A stretch of DNA of 64,000 nucleotides, from assembly GCA_958295665.1 (NCBI GenBank), contig OY282558.1:66886789-66950788 (forward strand). The letters are read 5' to 3'. The stretch is from Tipula vernalis. Its lineage: Eukaryota; Arthropoda; Insecta; Diptera; Tipulidae. This document shows positions 25,900 to 35,462 of this stretch, in pieces. The notes under the pieces were generated by a model. The model saw only the letters and a list, made by a program, of their open reading frames with translations, made no database searches and was not told where the DNA came from. Each line of letters starts with the position of its first letter. Position 1 is the first letter of the stretch. The translations under genes and the position numbers were made by a program.

Positions 25900-26640
25900 A
25901 GCGATGATGATTTGAATGAATATCTCCATCAATCAATCAACAGCTAAGAAATGAACAAGCTGGTTTTAGGCCAGATAGGTGCTATATAGATCACATCAAA
26001 AGAAGCGCAATATTTAAAGCACTTTGCGAAATAGGCATACCGAAGAAAATAATTTAATTAATCCAAGAAATATATCGGAATGCCGGAAACAAGGTTCAAC
26101 ACAAAGGAAAGCAAAGTGATAAATACTTCAATGCACGAGGAGTAAGACTAGGATGTACATTACACACTATCTCCGCTAATGTTCCTGATAGTTCTGGACG
26201 ATGTAATGCACAAACCTGACAATGCATCACCAAACGATATCCAATGAGGACCACTAAGATGGTCCTGTCAAGAAATATAGAGCTGCTGATGTTCAATGCA
26301 TGTGTAAAATCAGTACTGCTGTATGGGAGGGAAACAAGGAAGCGCACACAGAAGATTACAAGAAGACTCCGGGTGTTTGTGAACAAATTTCTTAGAAGGC
26401 TGATAAAATGCTTCTGGTCAAACACCATCATCAACATAGAAATTAGATGGATAGAGGCACACACTGAGGAAAACTCCTAATGACATAACACGGATGCCCT
26501 ATAACCTGGAAAAGAACGATGCTAGCCGAAGCGAAAGAACTCGGTAAATCATTAGAAGTGCTGAAAATGGAATTAGATGGTCCAGCCTAGTAGACGATCT
26601 ATGCTCCTAAATCGGAGATAAAGGAAAGTAAAAAAAAAAC
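25900..26640 (+). mobile_element. RTE-like non-LTR retrotransposon 3' fragment
   Basis: After frame changes the plus strand reads HTLRKTPNDITRMP (about 26460) and RWSSLVDDLCS..GDKGK (about 26575-26625), the closing block of RTE-like elements. An AVYGRETRKRTQK-like thumb region (LLYGRETRKRTQKITRRL, 26320) is upstream. The 3' end is an A run near 26630-26640. Strongly decayed. Confidence 0.65.
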
Positions 26641-26709
26641 GAAGGTTTTGTACGAACTTCGGAGGTTCCAAGTCTTCAGATTTTTTGAAACTATTTGAGG
26701 TTATTCGTG

Positions 26710-26804
26710 ATTATTTGAGGAATTCAATTATTTGTGGAATTCAATTATTTGAGGAATTCAATTATTTGAGGAATTCAATTATTTGAGGAATTCAATTATT
26801 TGAG
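26710..26804. repeat. 17-bp minisatellite, about 5.6 copies
   Basis: Five full copies and one partial copy of ATTATTTGAGGAATTCA are in tandem (starts at 26710, 26727, 26744, 26761, 26778, 26795). Copy 2 has one change (GAG to GTG). Each unit contains an EcoRI site, GAATTC. Confidence 0.95.
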
Positions 26805-27375
26805 AATTTTGCTTGAGGATTTCGAGATATCATATTTGAACCACATTGAGTTAAAAGTAACACATAATAGAATTTGATGTTAAGCTTTCAAGGTCATTGG
26901 ATAAATATTTCGTTAAGTTGCTTTACTCCTAACTTAATCGCAAAGATTACTTCGAATAGACTAATTAGTAGAATTCGGAAGTAGATAGCTACCCAATCCC
27001 TGAAAAAAACATTAAGTAGGCCGGTTGCATACTATTGGCAAAAGATCAAACAAGACCCGTATAAATCGAAACAACAACAAACCGATCCTTAGTTATATTG
27101 AGGAATTTAATTACATACCTAAGTTGGAGAGGGACCGCAAATATGACGCTAAGAATTTTGCTCTCTACATTTTACATTATAGATCTTCTAGGCAACCCTA
27201 TTAGGAGCAAGAGACTTATTCCCTAGTGGTTCAATTTCTAAAAAGCATTATCAATCCTACTTTTGTCAGAGATTTGTTTTAAGTTTTCCTTTATTTCTGA
27301 AGCATAAATGGTAAACTGATTTGATTAAATTGAAATAATTCATTTTTATTGTTTAAGCAACAAATTTATTTGTAT
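26805..27375. other. Spacer and RNase Z 3' untranslated region
   Basis: Minus-strand AATAAA signals occur at about 27365-27370 and 27345, just past the RNase Z stop, so polyadenylation is expected here. The rest has no recognised feature. Confidence 0.55.
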
Positions 27376-30002
27376 TTATGTCTTTAACGCCAATACAACA
27401 TTTTGCTCATTTTCCAACTGTTGCTGTTGTCGCTGTTTCTTATAAGCCCGCTTTAACGCTTTCTGTTCCATTTCTTCGCACTGTTCGCTAAACAATAACT
27501 TTAGTATCGGATTTAAAATATGCAAATGTTCTAGATCACTTATCGTAACTTCCATATTATCGAACGAAATTCCAATATTTTTATCAAGTTCACTATCGAG
27601 TCGCGGTAATTTTGCATACCGCTGGCTAAAATGTGTTAATAGCACATATTTTGCCTTCATCCTGATTCCCTGTTCAATCGCCTGATTTAATGTGCTGTGC
27701 ATCTTTAGGCTACCCTCGTATGCCAAATCATTTTCCATTGTGGCCTCGTGTATGAGAATAGTAGAGTCCATACCGAGTGTGACTAAATCGACACACGGCA
27801 TTGTATCACCACTGTACACTATTTTTACTGGTTTATCGTTGTGTATTTGATTTAATTCGAGCGACACGCCAAACGAATGCGGACAATGTTTAACTAAACA
27901 TGTTTCAATTTGTTTAATACCAAATTGATTGATTACTGGTGTACTCAGGGGTTCACCTAGAAGATTAGCATTGCCTATTAGTTCATAATCATTTGATATA
28001 CTCTCTATTTGTCGATCGTAGAAATACAACCAGGATGACATTTGCTTTGGCGCTAATAGTAATAGTTTATCAGCGGAATCGCCGATCACAGATCGCCGCA
28101 TTTGCAGAAGGCCAATCAAACCTATATGATGGTCAGCATGTAAATGTGATATATAAATCATGTTTAGTTTTTTGAAAATATTCCGCGCCTCTTGCAATCC
28201 ATAAAATCGAATAATTTGGCCTGTTGTACCTTCACCACAATCCAATAAGATGCATGATTCATGATTTGGATGAATCAGTATCGAACTAACATTTCGCGTT
28301 TTATTCGGAATGCAAGATCCGGTTCCTAAAAATATTATTTTTGGATATTCCGATACACGATCCTCGCTTTTTTTATACAAACGATTAATCTCCGTTTTAA
28401 GCGTTTCCAATGATTCTGGGAAATTGGGAATATTGATGGTTTCTTGTATGTAGTCATCGATCGCTAATTTTTGTTCGATGGACCGGTCTAGGCCATGATT
28501 AGGCCTTAAATGGAAATAAGACATTGATGTGGCATACGTTAATTTGTTATCCCCAGTTCTACTCTCCATTTCTTCGTCGTTTTCATTTACATCGAGTTTT
28601 AATCGTTTGTTATAGTTCGGGGTAAAATCTTCTAATGGAGACTCTCTGTAAATAGGGTGAAATTGATTAGATTGGGCTAATTAATAAAAACATCTGACTT
28701 ACTTTAATATTGGGAAAACGTATTCGTTCAGTTGGTTTAATTGCACTTGAATGCGATGAGCTGCAATGTAGCCCGAAAAATTGTTTGTCTCATTTATGGT
28801 CAAATGAGTTGTGTGCTTTGGAAATTTATTTATGAATTTTGTGTATATCTCCGTGCTCACAATGTGTTGTGGTGTAAAATGCAATACTACTGTCATATTT
28901 GACGCTTCCCCACCTTCGATATAGTCTGAATAATAGTTGTATTTCGATTCAAATTCTTCTAAATACTCTTCCGATGGAATATCGAGTACTATAAGCACTG
29001 GTCCTGGATCGTCATTAGCTTTACAATCGCTAGCTTTCACCACAGTTCCATTTTCTAATGTAATGTCAAACCCATTTTTTAACTGTCCTAGCAGTGGCCC
29101 TGGTGGGACACCATTTTCAACACATTTTTCTAAATTGAGTTGTCCCGGCTTTGGTTTTAACTTACAAATATAAGACATTACAGTTGTTTCACAACTTTGC
29201 GTAATATTTGGATCAAAATATTCAGATGAATTGGTTTGGGATGTTCCTAATTTTCCGTCCGTTTCATGCGCATAGTAATCGGTACAATCGTCGAGCGGGG
29301 GAGTTCGCCGATTATTTGGAATTTCGTTTGTATCTAATTTACGTGAAATCGGAACATAATGCACGGTCATAACTGAATCCTCGTACAATTCTTTCTCCTG
29401 GCACACGGGTGCATCCACCTTTAAATCTTTTAGTATTACGAATCGTTTCATAGCCTTGAATATTTCACCTATTTTTGGGGGTCCATGAAGCGATAAATTT
29501 GGAACTCCAGCATCTTGGACTGTTAAACATAAGCCTGGTAGCCCACCGGTTCTAGCCCAACAATTTCGTGTTAGAAATATGTGTTCCAATCTAGCTAATT
29601 TTGTTTTGTGTTCGTGTGCCAATCTTTGGGTACCTTCGCCACAATTGAATAAATATCTGAAAAAGATGGAATCACAACATTTGGATCGATTTTTAAGAGA
29701 CACACACAAATTTAGACATACCTTTGTTGGTCTGTGAACAGATAAACACTAGCAGGCGAGCCAGGAGCTCCCGACCCTAAAACTTGTAGATTCACTGTAC
29801 CCGGTACATATTTAGTATTTTTTTCTTTTATTTTAATTCTCTGCTTCTGGGCCTCTTGCACATGTTTCGTATCTCGCGGCATATTGATTAAAAGCCGATT
29901 TAAATTTTTATTTTTAGAAATTTTTGTGGAATACAATTTAGATGGAACTCGACTTTTCCTAATAACTAATAGCACTAAATTTAATTTAAATGGTTCCAAC
30001 AT
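27376..30002 (-). CDS. RNaseZ: Ribonuclease Z, long form (ELAC2-type tRNA 3' endonuclease)
   Basis: It removes 3' trailers from precursor tRNAs. Three exons join in frame: 30002-29722 (donor AAAG|GTATG), 29656-28703 and 28645-27376, giving 834 residues, close to human ELAC2. The N-terminal half has the non-catalytic lactamase remnant (LQVLGSGAPGSPASVYL, LFNCGEGTQRL, then FLTRN in place of a His motif). The C-terminal half keeps the zinc site: FLGTGSCIPNK, LLDCGEGTTGQI, SHLHADHHIG (about residues 578-587), KHCPHSFGV, YSGDTMPC and LLTHFSQRY. The first 40 residues are basic and hydrophobic with no acidic residue after Glu3, like a mitochondrial presequence. A second Met (codon 41, at 29882) could give a nuclear form, as in ELAC2. 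Introns are short (65 and 57 bp). The neighbour SPP lies upstream on the same strand, 557 bp away. Confidence 0.96.
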
Positions 30003-30559
30003 TAATATATATTTTATGAAGGTCTTCTTATCTAACCAGTCAAGTGCAATAACATGATTAATTTAATCATTAGAACGAACTAATGAAATAATGAAAATTT
30101 AATTTCCTAATATTGCAACATGTTTGACGTTTACAATACGCAAACACGTTTCTTGCGATTATTGACATAAGAGACGAATTTGGAAACAAATCTAGTTTAT
30201 TCTACTCGACCACAGATGTCACGATAAATAAAACTGTAACCAATTTTGTATCCCAAAACGAAATTTATTTCTTCAATTTTCAAATTCACGCTTATTCTCA
30301 TTATTTAAGTTAAATCCTTATTACATTTAAATAATAAAATAATTATATAATAATATTATATATTAAATTGTATGGTCTTTAAAATTAAAATTTTACAAAA
30401 TTGAAAATTCAAAATGACGCTGCGCGTTAACATCTAAATTCTAGTAGTACCTAAAATTTTTTTGTGCACGGACGCATTCAATAAATTTTAAGTTAATAAA
30501 TCACAGAATTTATGAAAAACTTATTGAATATGCTTTTTGGAAAGCGATTTTTATTGAAA
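30003..30559. promoter_or_regulatory. Spacer: RNase Z upstream region and SPP 3' end
   Basis: The left part must hold the RNase Z promoter. The right part holds the SPP 3' UTR, with minus-strand AATAAA-type signals near 30549 and 30265. No TATA box or operator can be assigned with confidence. Confidence 0.5.
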
Positions 30560-31858
30560 TTAATTGGATTTTTTCTCTTTTTTCGATTCTTTCTTTTCCT
30601 TTTTAGTTTTGGCGGCTTCAAGTGCTTCTTTCTCGGCTATTCCCTCGGGATGATCTTCATATGCGAATAGTTGTTTAAGTTCACCTCGGACTAGTGCAAC
30701 GGCTAATGGTGTTCCAATGCAAGTCGGTACTAAATACAAGAGGGCTGGTTGAGCGTGTTTAAACACGTGCATTACACCAATGGTGAGTAATAATCCGGCA
30801 AAGTATGCAATGAATGTTGCATAGAAATAAACCTTAGTTTTACGTTTGAGACTGTTATCGAAACGAAGCAAAAGCGCAATAAAGATGCCGGGGATGACGA
30901 TATCACCGAGTCCGAGCATAGCGAAATTTGATGCATGTAATCCATGTTCCAATAAATCTTGTGGGAAGACTAGTTTGATTGGAGCTTCAAAGCTTTTAGC
31001 GACCGTAACCATTACATTAGTTCCAAACACCCAGAATATATCGTAGAAGAAAAGTCCTCCAAGTAAAATACATCCAGTCACAACATTATTCAAATGTAGA
31101 AGAGCCACTCCGTTTACGGCAAATGCCAATCCAAATAAATTGTTAGCAATCCAGTGCTTCTTGAGTAGATACCAAACACCAATAGCGGTTGAAAGGATTA
31201 GGCATACGACATCATGACTTGAAAATTTGTAATTTATAAAGTATTTCTTTTTATTTCCCTCACCTTGCTGGAAAACGATTTGATACGGTATTTTTGGAAT
31301 AGCTGTTGGCACCAAGCTGGATACAATCGGACTCAATAAATATGAAAGAGCGATTATTCCCAATATAAAGAAGTAAATCGTTAATAAATAATTAATTAAA
31401 TCCTTGGAGAATATTTTGAATACTACATAAAGTGCGAAAAGGGTGCACGATGCTATAATTGGGAAGGTCATAGCATCTTTTTGTGTCATACGGTCTGGTT
31501 TTTCACCCGAATCCTAAAACAATGATAAGAGAAGAAAATTGTAGCAACAACAATATAAAACAACAACAAAAAAATGATAAATTTTGTAATGACACGTAAT
31601 CTTAACAAGAAATCTCATACACAGTAACAACATATTTACCTTCTGCTCTTGATGATGCCGTACACTACGGAACGAACCAAAAAATATCGGTAGCATAGCC
31701 ATTATGACAAGACTACCATATGCCACAACCATTCCTTCGGGTGTTGATGGCGGTCGCTCAATTTTTGTGCCATTTGTATTCTCGACTGGATCAGCTCGTG
31801 TTATATTTTCGACCACTTCTCGCAGTGTCCTCACCACATTCTGCAGTATATCACCCAT
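30560..31858 (-). CDS. Spp: Signal peptide peptidase (presenilin-type intramembrane aspartyl protease)
   Basis: It cleaves signal peptides and other type II segments within the ER membrane. Two exons, 31858-31640 (73 codons, donor AAG|GTAAAT) and 31513-30560 (acceptor TTTTAG), join in phase 0 to give 390 residues, the usual family length. Catalytic aspartates are in FFYDIFWVFG (about D231) and MLGLGDIVIP (about D277). The conserved QPALLYLVP motif follows. About nine membrane segments are visible. The N-terminus has two likely glycosylation sequons (NIT, NGT), placing it in the lumen. The C-terminus is a lysine-rich tail ending KKSN, a KKxx ER-retrieval signal. The gene is head-to-head with TMX2. 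Nothing looks broken. Confidence 0.97.
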
Positions 31859-32484
31859 TTTGTATTGGTTTTTTTTTACAAAAAAAACGTACTATTCACA
31901 GATTTTCACTAAAGTTTCCTGCACTACTTGGTTTTGGGGGAAATAAATGAAAATACAAAAAACAACAAAAGATGACGACGAATGTGGTGTTTAGTGACAC
32001 GCACACAGAATAAAACAGAAATGACAATTGGCAAAGTGTATTGCTGATAATTATAGATGGCAGATCGTTCGGTGAGGTGAAATAATGGTGTTAACTTTGC
32101 ATGAAAAATGTGTGTGATTTTATTACCGGAAATTTTAATTGTGTAGATAAATCTTCAAAACCTAAATGAAATTTTAGAGGTAAAATGATTAATTTTTATT
32201 TTAATTCAGTTTTTATTGTGACAGAAAATTTTTGGCCATTTGCGAAATACAAAACCGCAAAACGGTTCACCGGTATGTTGAATTTGTTATTTTAAAAAGT
32301 TCGCATCTCTGATTCAGCCAATTTTTTTTATTGTTATTAAACGCACCTATTCTAGTTGTCAAATCTTCAAATTGTCCAAGATTAGTTTTCTAATTTCTAG
32401 TGGCCGAGTTCGAGTAGAGAAAATATAAAAATAGATTTTGAAGTTCTAGTAAAAAAAAAGTAAAAAAGTTTAATTAAAAATTAA
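31859..32484. promoter_or_regulatory. Divergent promoter region between SPP and TMX2
   Basis: The two start codons are 626 bp apart and point away from each other, so both promoters and 5' leaders lie here. The TMX2 leader is likely in the A-rich stretch before 32485. No TATA box stands out. A shared bidirectional promoter is possible but not proven. Confidence 0.55.
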
Positions 32485-33303
32485 ATGACGTTCAAGGAAG
32501 ATCTAGTGTTACTATTGAAACCCTACTACTGGTTCAATATACTGCTGAGTTTTTCATACCTAATAGCCAAGAGGGCCCCAATTGTGTGCGATTACTTTAA
32601 TTTGGACGGTGATCAAACAACATGTGAACTGGATTCGAGGGAAACCGAAATATACTTTTTGCTGATCATTGTTGTTATGTTGAGAACACGTAAAACTGGG
32701 AGTGTCACCATGATCAATTATTTAACCTCGTCTTTTATCTACACGAAATGTGCAAATTTAATTCTTTGGTTCTACTGTGATGTGCGATTTGGAATAATTT
32801 TCCTAGTTGTGTTCATTTTAGCTGGGCTTGTGTTACCCGAACCAACTTATATGGGCCCTGAACATGTTTTATATTTTAGATCATCACAGGCTCTAGAGGA
32901 AGAACTACAACGTGATACCCGTGTTATTTGGGTCATTGTTTTCTATACGGTGTGGAATCCAGCCTGTGTCAATTTTGCACCTATATTTTCGAAAATTTCA
33001 TTCGACTATAATCTCGATAATCTGAAATTTGGAAAACTTGATATAGGACGAAATCCGGAAGCGGCACAAAAATATCAAGTTTCAGACAGTTCACTAAGTC
33101 GTCAATTACCAACTGTAATATTATTCAAGAATGGCAAAGAATATTGCCGTCGACCAACCATAGATAGCAAAGGAAAAATAGTGAAATTTTTCTTTTCCGA
33201 AGATAATACGAAGGCCGGACTAGATCTAAACAATTTCTTCAAAGAGTGTAAGGAGCATCCCATTAAGCCTGCAAAATCCATTCAAGACAAGAAAATTAAA
33301 TAA
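32485..33303 (+). CDS. TMX2: Thioredoxin-related transmembrane protein 2
   Basis: Single exon, 272 residues. TMX2 is an atypical ER thioredoxin-like membrane protein linked to ER-mitochondria contact and redox balance. The N-terminal half has hydrophobic segments (about residues 8-28, 57-66, 87-118). The thioredoxin-like domain starts at about residue 130. In place of a CxxC site it has WNPAC (about 157-161), so only one cysteine remains, as in TMX2 relatives which also lack a full CxxC. The family blocks FAPIFSKISFDYN, LKFGKLDIGR, RQLPTVILFKNGKE and RRPTIDSKGKIV are clear. The tail ends KKIK, a KKxx ER-retrieval signal. It lies head-to-head with SPP, another ER membrane protein. Start is the first Met and matches the family N-terminus. 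Confidence 0.93.
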   Translation: MTFKEDLVLLLKPYYWFNILLSFSYLIAKRAPIVCDYFNLDGDQTTCELDSRETEIYFLLIIVVMLRTRKTGSVTMINYLTSSFIYTKCANLILWFYCDVRFGIIFLVVFILAGLVLPEPTYMGPEHVLYFRSSQALEEELQRDTRVIWVIVFYTVWNPACVNFAPIFSKISFDYNLDNLKFGKLDIGRNPEAAQKYQVSDSSLSRQLPTVILFKNGKEYCRRPTIDSKGKIVKFFFSEDNTKAGLDLNNFFKECKEHPIKPAKSIQDKKIK

Positions 33304-33638
33304 ATTATTTTAGATTAAGACAAGAATATTGTATTTAAAATTTATAGAAAATATAGAAACATGCTTTCAGTAATTTAACACATTATTATTTAATAATGTA
33401 GGTGTTAATTTAAAAAATTTATTTTAATTAAATAATTAGAGTACAATGTAAAATTAATTCGAAATAATCCCTGTATTTTTGTCGGTCGATTAAAATGTCC
33501 CTGTTTTATTTTTACAGTGTACCAAACGAACGCATATATTTTCCCAATAAATTTGGGAAATTTATTTACAACCGCCATCTTGGACAAAAAATTGAAGTCG
33601 AATAAACTTCCTGCGATTTCTTTCTTTTTGACATCAAC

Positions 33639-35153
33639 ATGGCTGATCAGGTATGTTTGAAAAATTGTGAAGAAAGAATGTTTAATAAAATAATGCATAA
33701 AACCTTATACAAAATTAAATATGATTGCATAAAATTATAAAGTAATATCTTAATTATAAGTATAAATTAAAAAAATTTATTATTTTATTGTGTGGATTAA
33801 ATAAATTTGTGAATTAAGACTGCCGAAAAAATGGATTGATGTTCCACGTGTTGTGTGTTTTAAGTTTTAGTTGGGTTAAATTTTTATTTATTCAAATAAA
33901 TGGTGTACTATTATGATGATAAATTCATGACGGTCTGCTGAATCGACACATGACGAATTCATTTATGCTAAACCCAGAAACTCTGAATATACACCAGAAT
34001 AAAATAATTTAACCTCGGCAACACACTTTTGGAAGACATTTTGGGGCAACGCAGAACACTAAAATTTTTTTTTTCGGTTGCAGCCTTAAACACAAATTTT
34101 TTATTATGTAAAATGTTAAATATTTTACCATCAATATTTTTAGACCGAGCGTGCGTTTCAAAAACAGCCTACTGTTTTTTTAAACCGTAAAAAAGTTTTA
34201 TCCGGCAAAAAGAAATCTCTACGCCATCATCGTGAAGTTGGCTTGGGGTTCAAAACACCACGAGAGGTAATTATCATTTCATACTATATTAATGTTAGGA
34301 TTTTGTAATTACAGAACGAACGCGCCTTCCAAAAACAAGCTGGAATTAATTTAGCTAGAAAAGTTATCAGCGGTAAACCAAAACGACGAGATTGTCGTTT
34401 ATATAGAGATGTTGGTCTAGGATTTAAAACTCCTCGTGAGGTATTTTAAGTAATTCGATTATTGTAAAGCAAAAATTGGGGTCTAATTCATTAACAAAAT
34501 TGGGGCAAAACTTGTAGATATGTCGCTTATATATATATTATGTATTATAAATTCATTTGGTGCTTAGAATATTAACATTAAACAATAACACATTATGGTA
34601 TCTGGTACTCTACTCTATTTCTCGTAGCATATTTTCATTAAATATAATTTTTCAGCATTGGGGTCAATGGTGTCTGTAAATAAATGTGTAAATTTGGGAT
34701 TTGCATGTTCTCAAATATCATTTTCTAATTACTATATTTGTTTTTTAACCTTTATGAAATAGGCAATCGATGGATCATACGTTGACAAAAAATGTCCATT
34801 CACTGGTAATGTAGCCATCCGTGGACGTATCCTTACAGGGGTTGTACAAAAGCTAAAAATGCAACGTACAATTGTAATTCGTCGTGATTATCTCCATTAT
34901 GTACGCAAATATAATCGTTTCGAAAAGAGACACAGAAATATCAGTGTTCATTTATCACCAGCGTTCAGGTTTGTAATTTAAATTTGTATTTCAAAAATAT
35001 CAAATGTTTATTCATTTTTCTTGTTATAGAGATGTTGAACACGGAGATGTAGTAGCAGTAGGCGAATGCAGGCCACTTTCCAAAACAGTACGTTTCAATG
35101 TGCTCAAAGTAACAAAAGGAGCTGGAGCAAAGAAGACTTTCAAGAAGTTTTAA
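33639..35153 (+). CDS. RpS11: Ribosomal protein S11 (uS17) with two alternative second exons
   Basis: Small-subunit ribosomal protein. Exons: 33639-33650 (MADQ, donor CAG|GTATGT), then either 34144-34266 or 34315-34440, then 34763-34968 ([15 protein letters not shown]..) and 35030-35153 (stop TAA 35151-35153). Joins are in frame and give 154 or 155 residues, the normal size. The core reads [25 protein letters not shown] and [16 protein letters not shown]. The two second exons both begin ERAFQKQ and end [10 protein letters not shown], so each gives a full protein and using both would duplicate about 41 residues. The first intron carries a box C/D snoRNA. A pyrimidine-rich leader (TTTCTTTCTTTTTG) before the ATG fits a TOP mRNA. 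An AATAAA is about 10 bases past the stop. Tail-to-tail with the Gr21a-like gene, 309 bp apart. Confidence 0.97.
33901..33996 (+). ncRNA. SNORD35: Box C/D snoRNA, SNORD35/snR73-like, in RpS11 intron 1
   Basis: A 7-bp perfect terminal stem (TGGTGTA 33901-33907 with TACACCA 33990-33996) closes a 96-nt unit. Box C is ATGATGA (33913-33919), box D' CTGA (33938-33941), box C' ATGACGA (33950-33956) and box D CTGA (33983-33986). The bases before D' (TTCATGACGGTCTG) pair over about 14 nt, allowing G-U, with the universal large-rRNA sequence UUUAGACCGUCGUGA of the peptidyl transferase centre. The D+5 rule points to the first C of AGACC, the site methylated through snR73 in yeast (Cm2959) and SNORD35 in human. 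The bases before D also match the adjoining rRNA CUGGGUUUAG over 10 nt. Release would follow splicing of the host intron. Confidence 0.9.
34144..34440 (+). other. RpS11: Pair of homologous, probably mutually exclusive RpS11 exons
   Basis: Exon 2a (34144-34266, 41 codons) and exon 2b (34315-34440, 42 codons) are both phase 0-0 with good splice signals (GAG|GTAATT; TTACAG; GAG|GTATTT). Their ends match (ERAFQKQ..; [10 protein letters not shown]) while the middle differs: [18 protein letters not shown] in 2a and [19 protein letters not shown] in 2b. The 48-nt space between them is at or below the size needed for normal splicing, which would prevent both being joined. 2a resembles the usual metazoan sequence ([10 protein letters not shown]); 2b has an NERAFQKQ start. 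Confidence 0.88.
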
Positions 35154-35462
35154 GTTTATACAATAAAAAACCAATGAAAATTTAACGAAATTTTGTTTTG
35201 AATTCGATTGGAGGTTATCGGTGTAGAGGATTACGTTAAATTCCGGTTAACCATTAATTTAAAAACACTGCATTCATATTATAAAGCAGCTCGTTTATTT
35301 AAATAAATATCCGAAACGCTTACAATAAAGGTTCACAAATTTCATATCGAACCATGGTGCTAAATATATATATATTCAGGATATACATACATTTTCATGT
35401 TTCACTAAATCCCTAATTAAGTGCTGTATTATGTGCCAACATTCTACCACTATACTATGAAT

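Noticed and set aside
26690..26810. CRISPR-like array
   Set aside because: The repeats are directly abutting with no spacers; this is a minisatellite in a eukaryotic genome.
29657..29709. Alternative start of a separate gene at 29709
   Set aside because: This is intron sequence of RNase Z; splicing 29722 to 29656 restores the conserved frame.
34441..34762. Second snoRNA in the RpS11 intron before exon 3
   Set aside because: No box C with a matching box D and terminal stem could be found.
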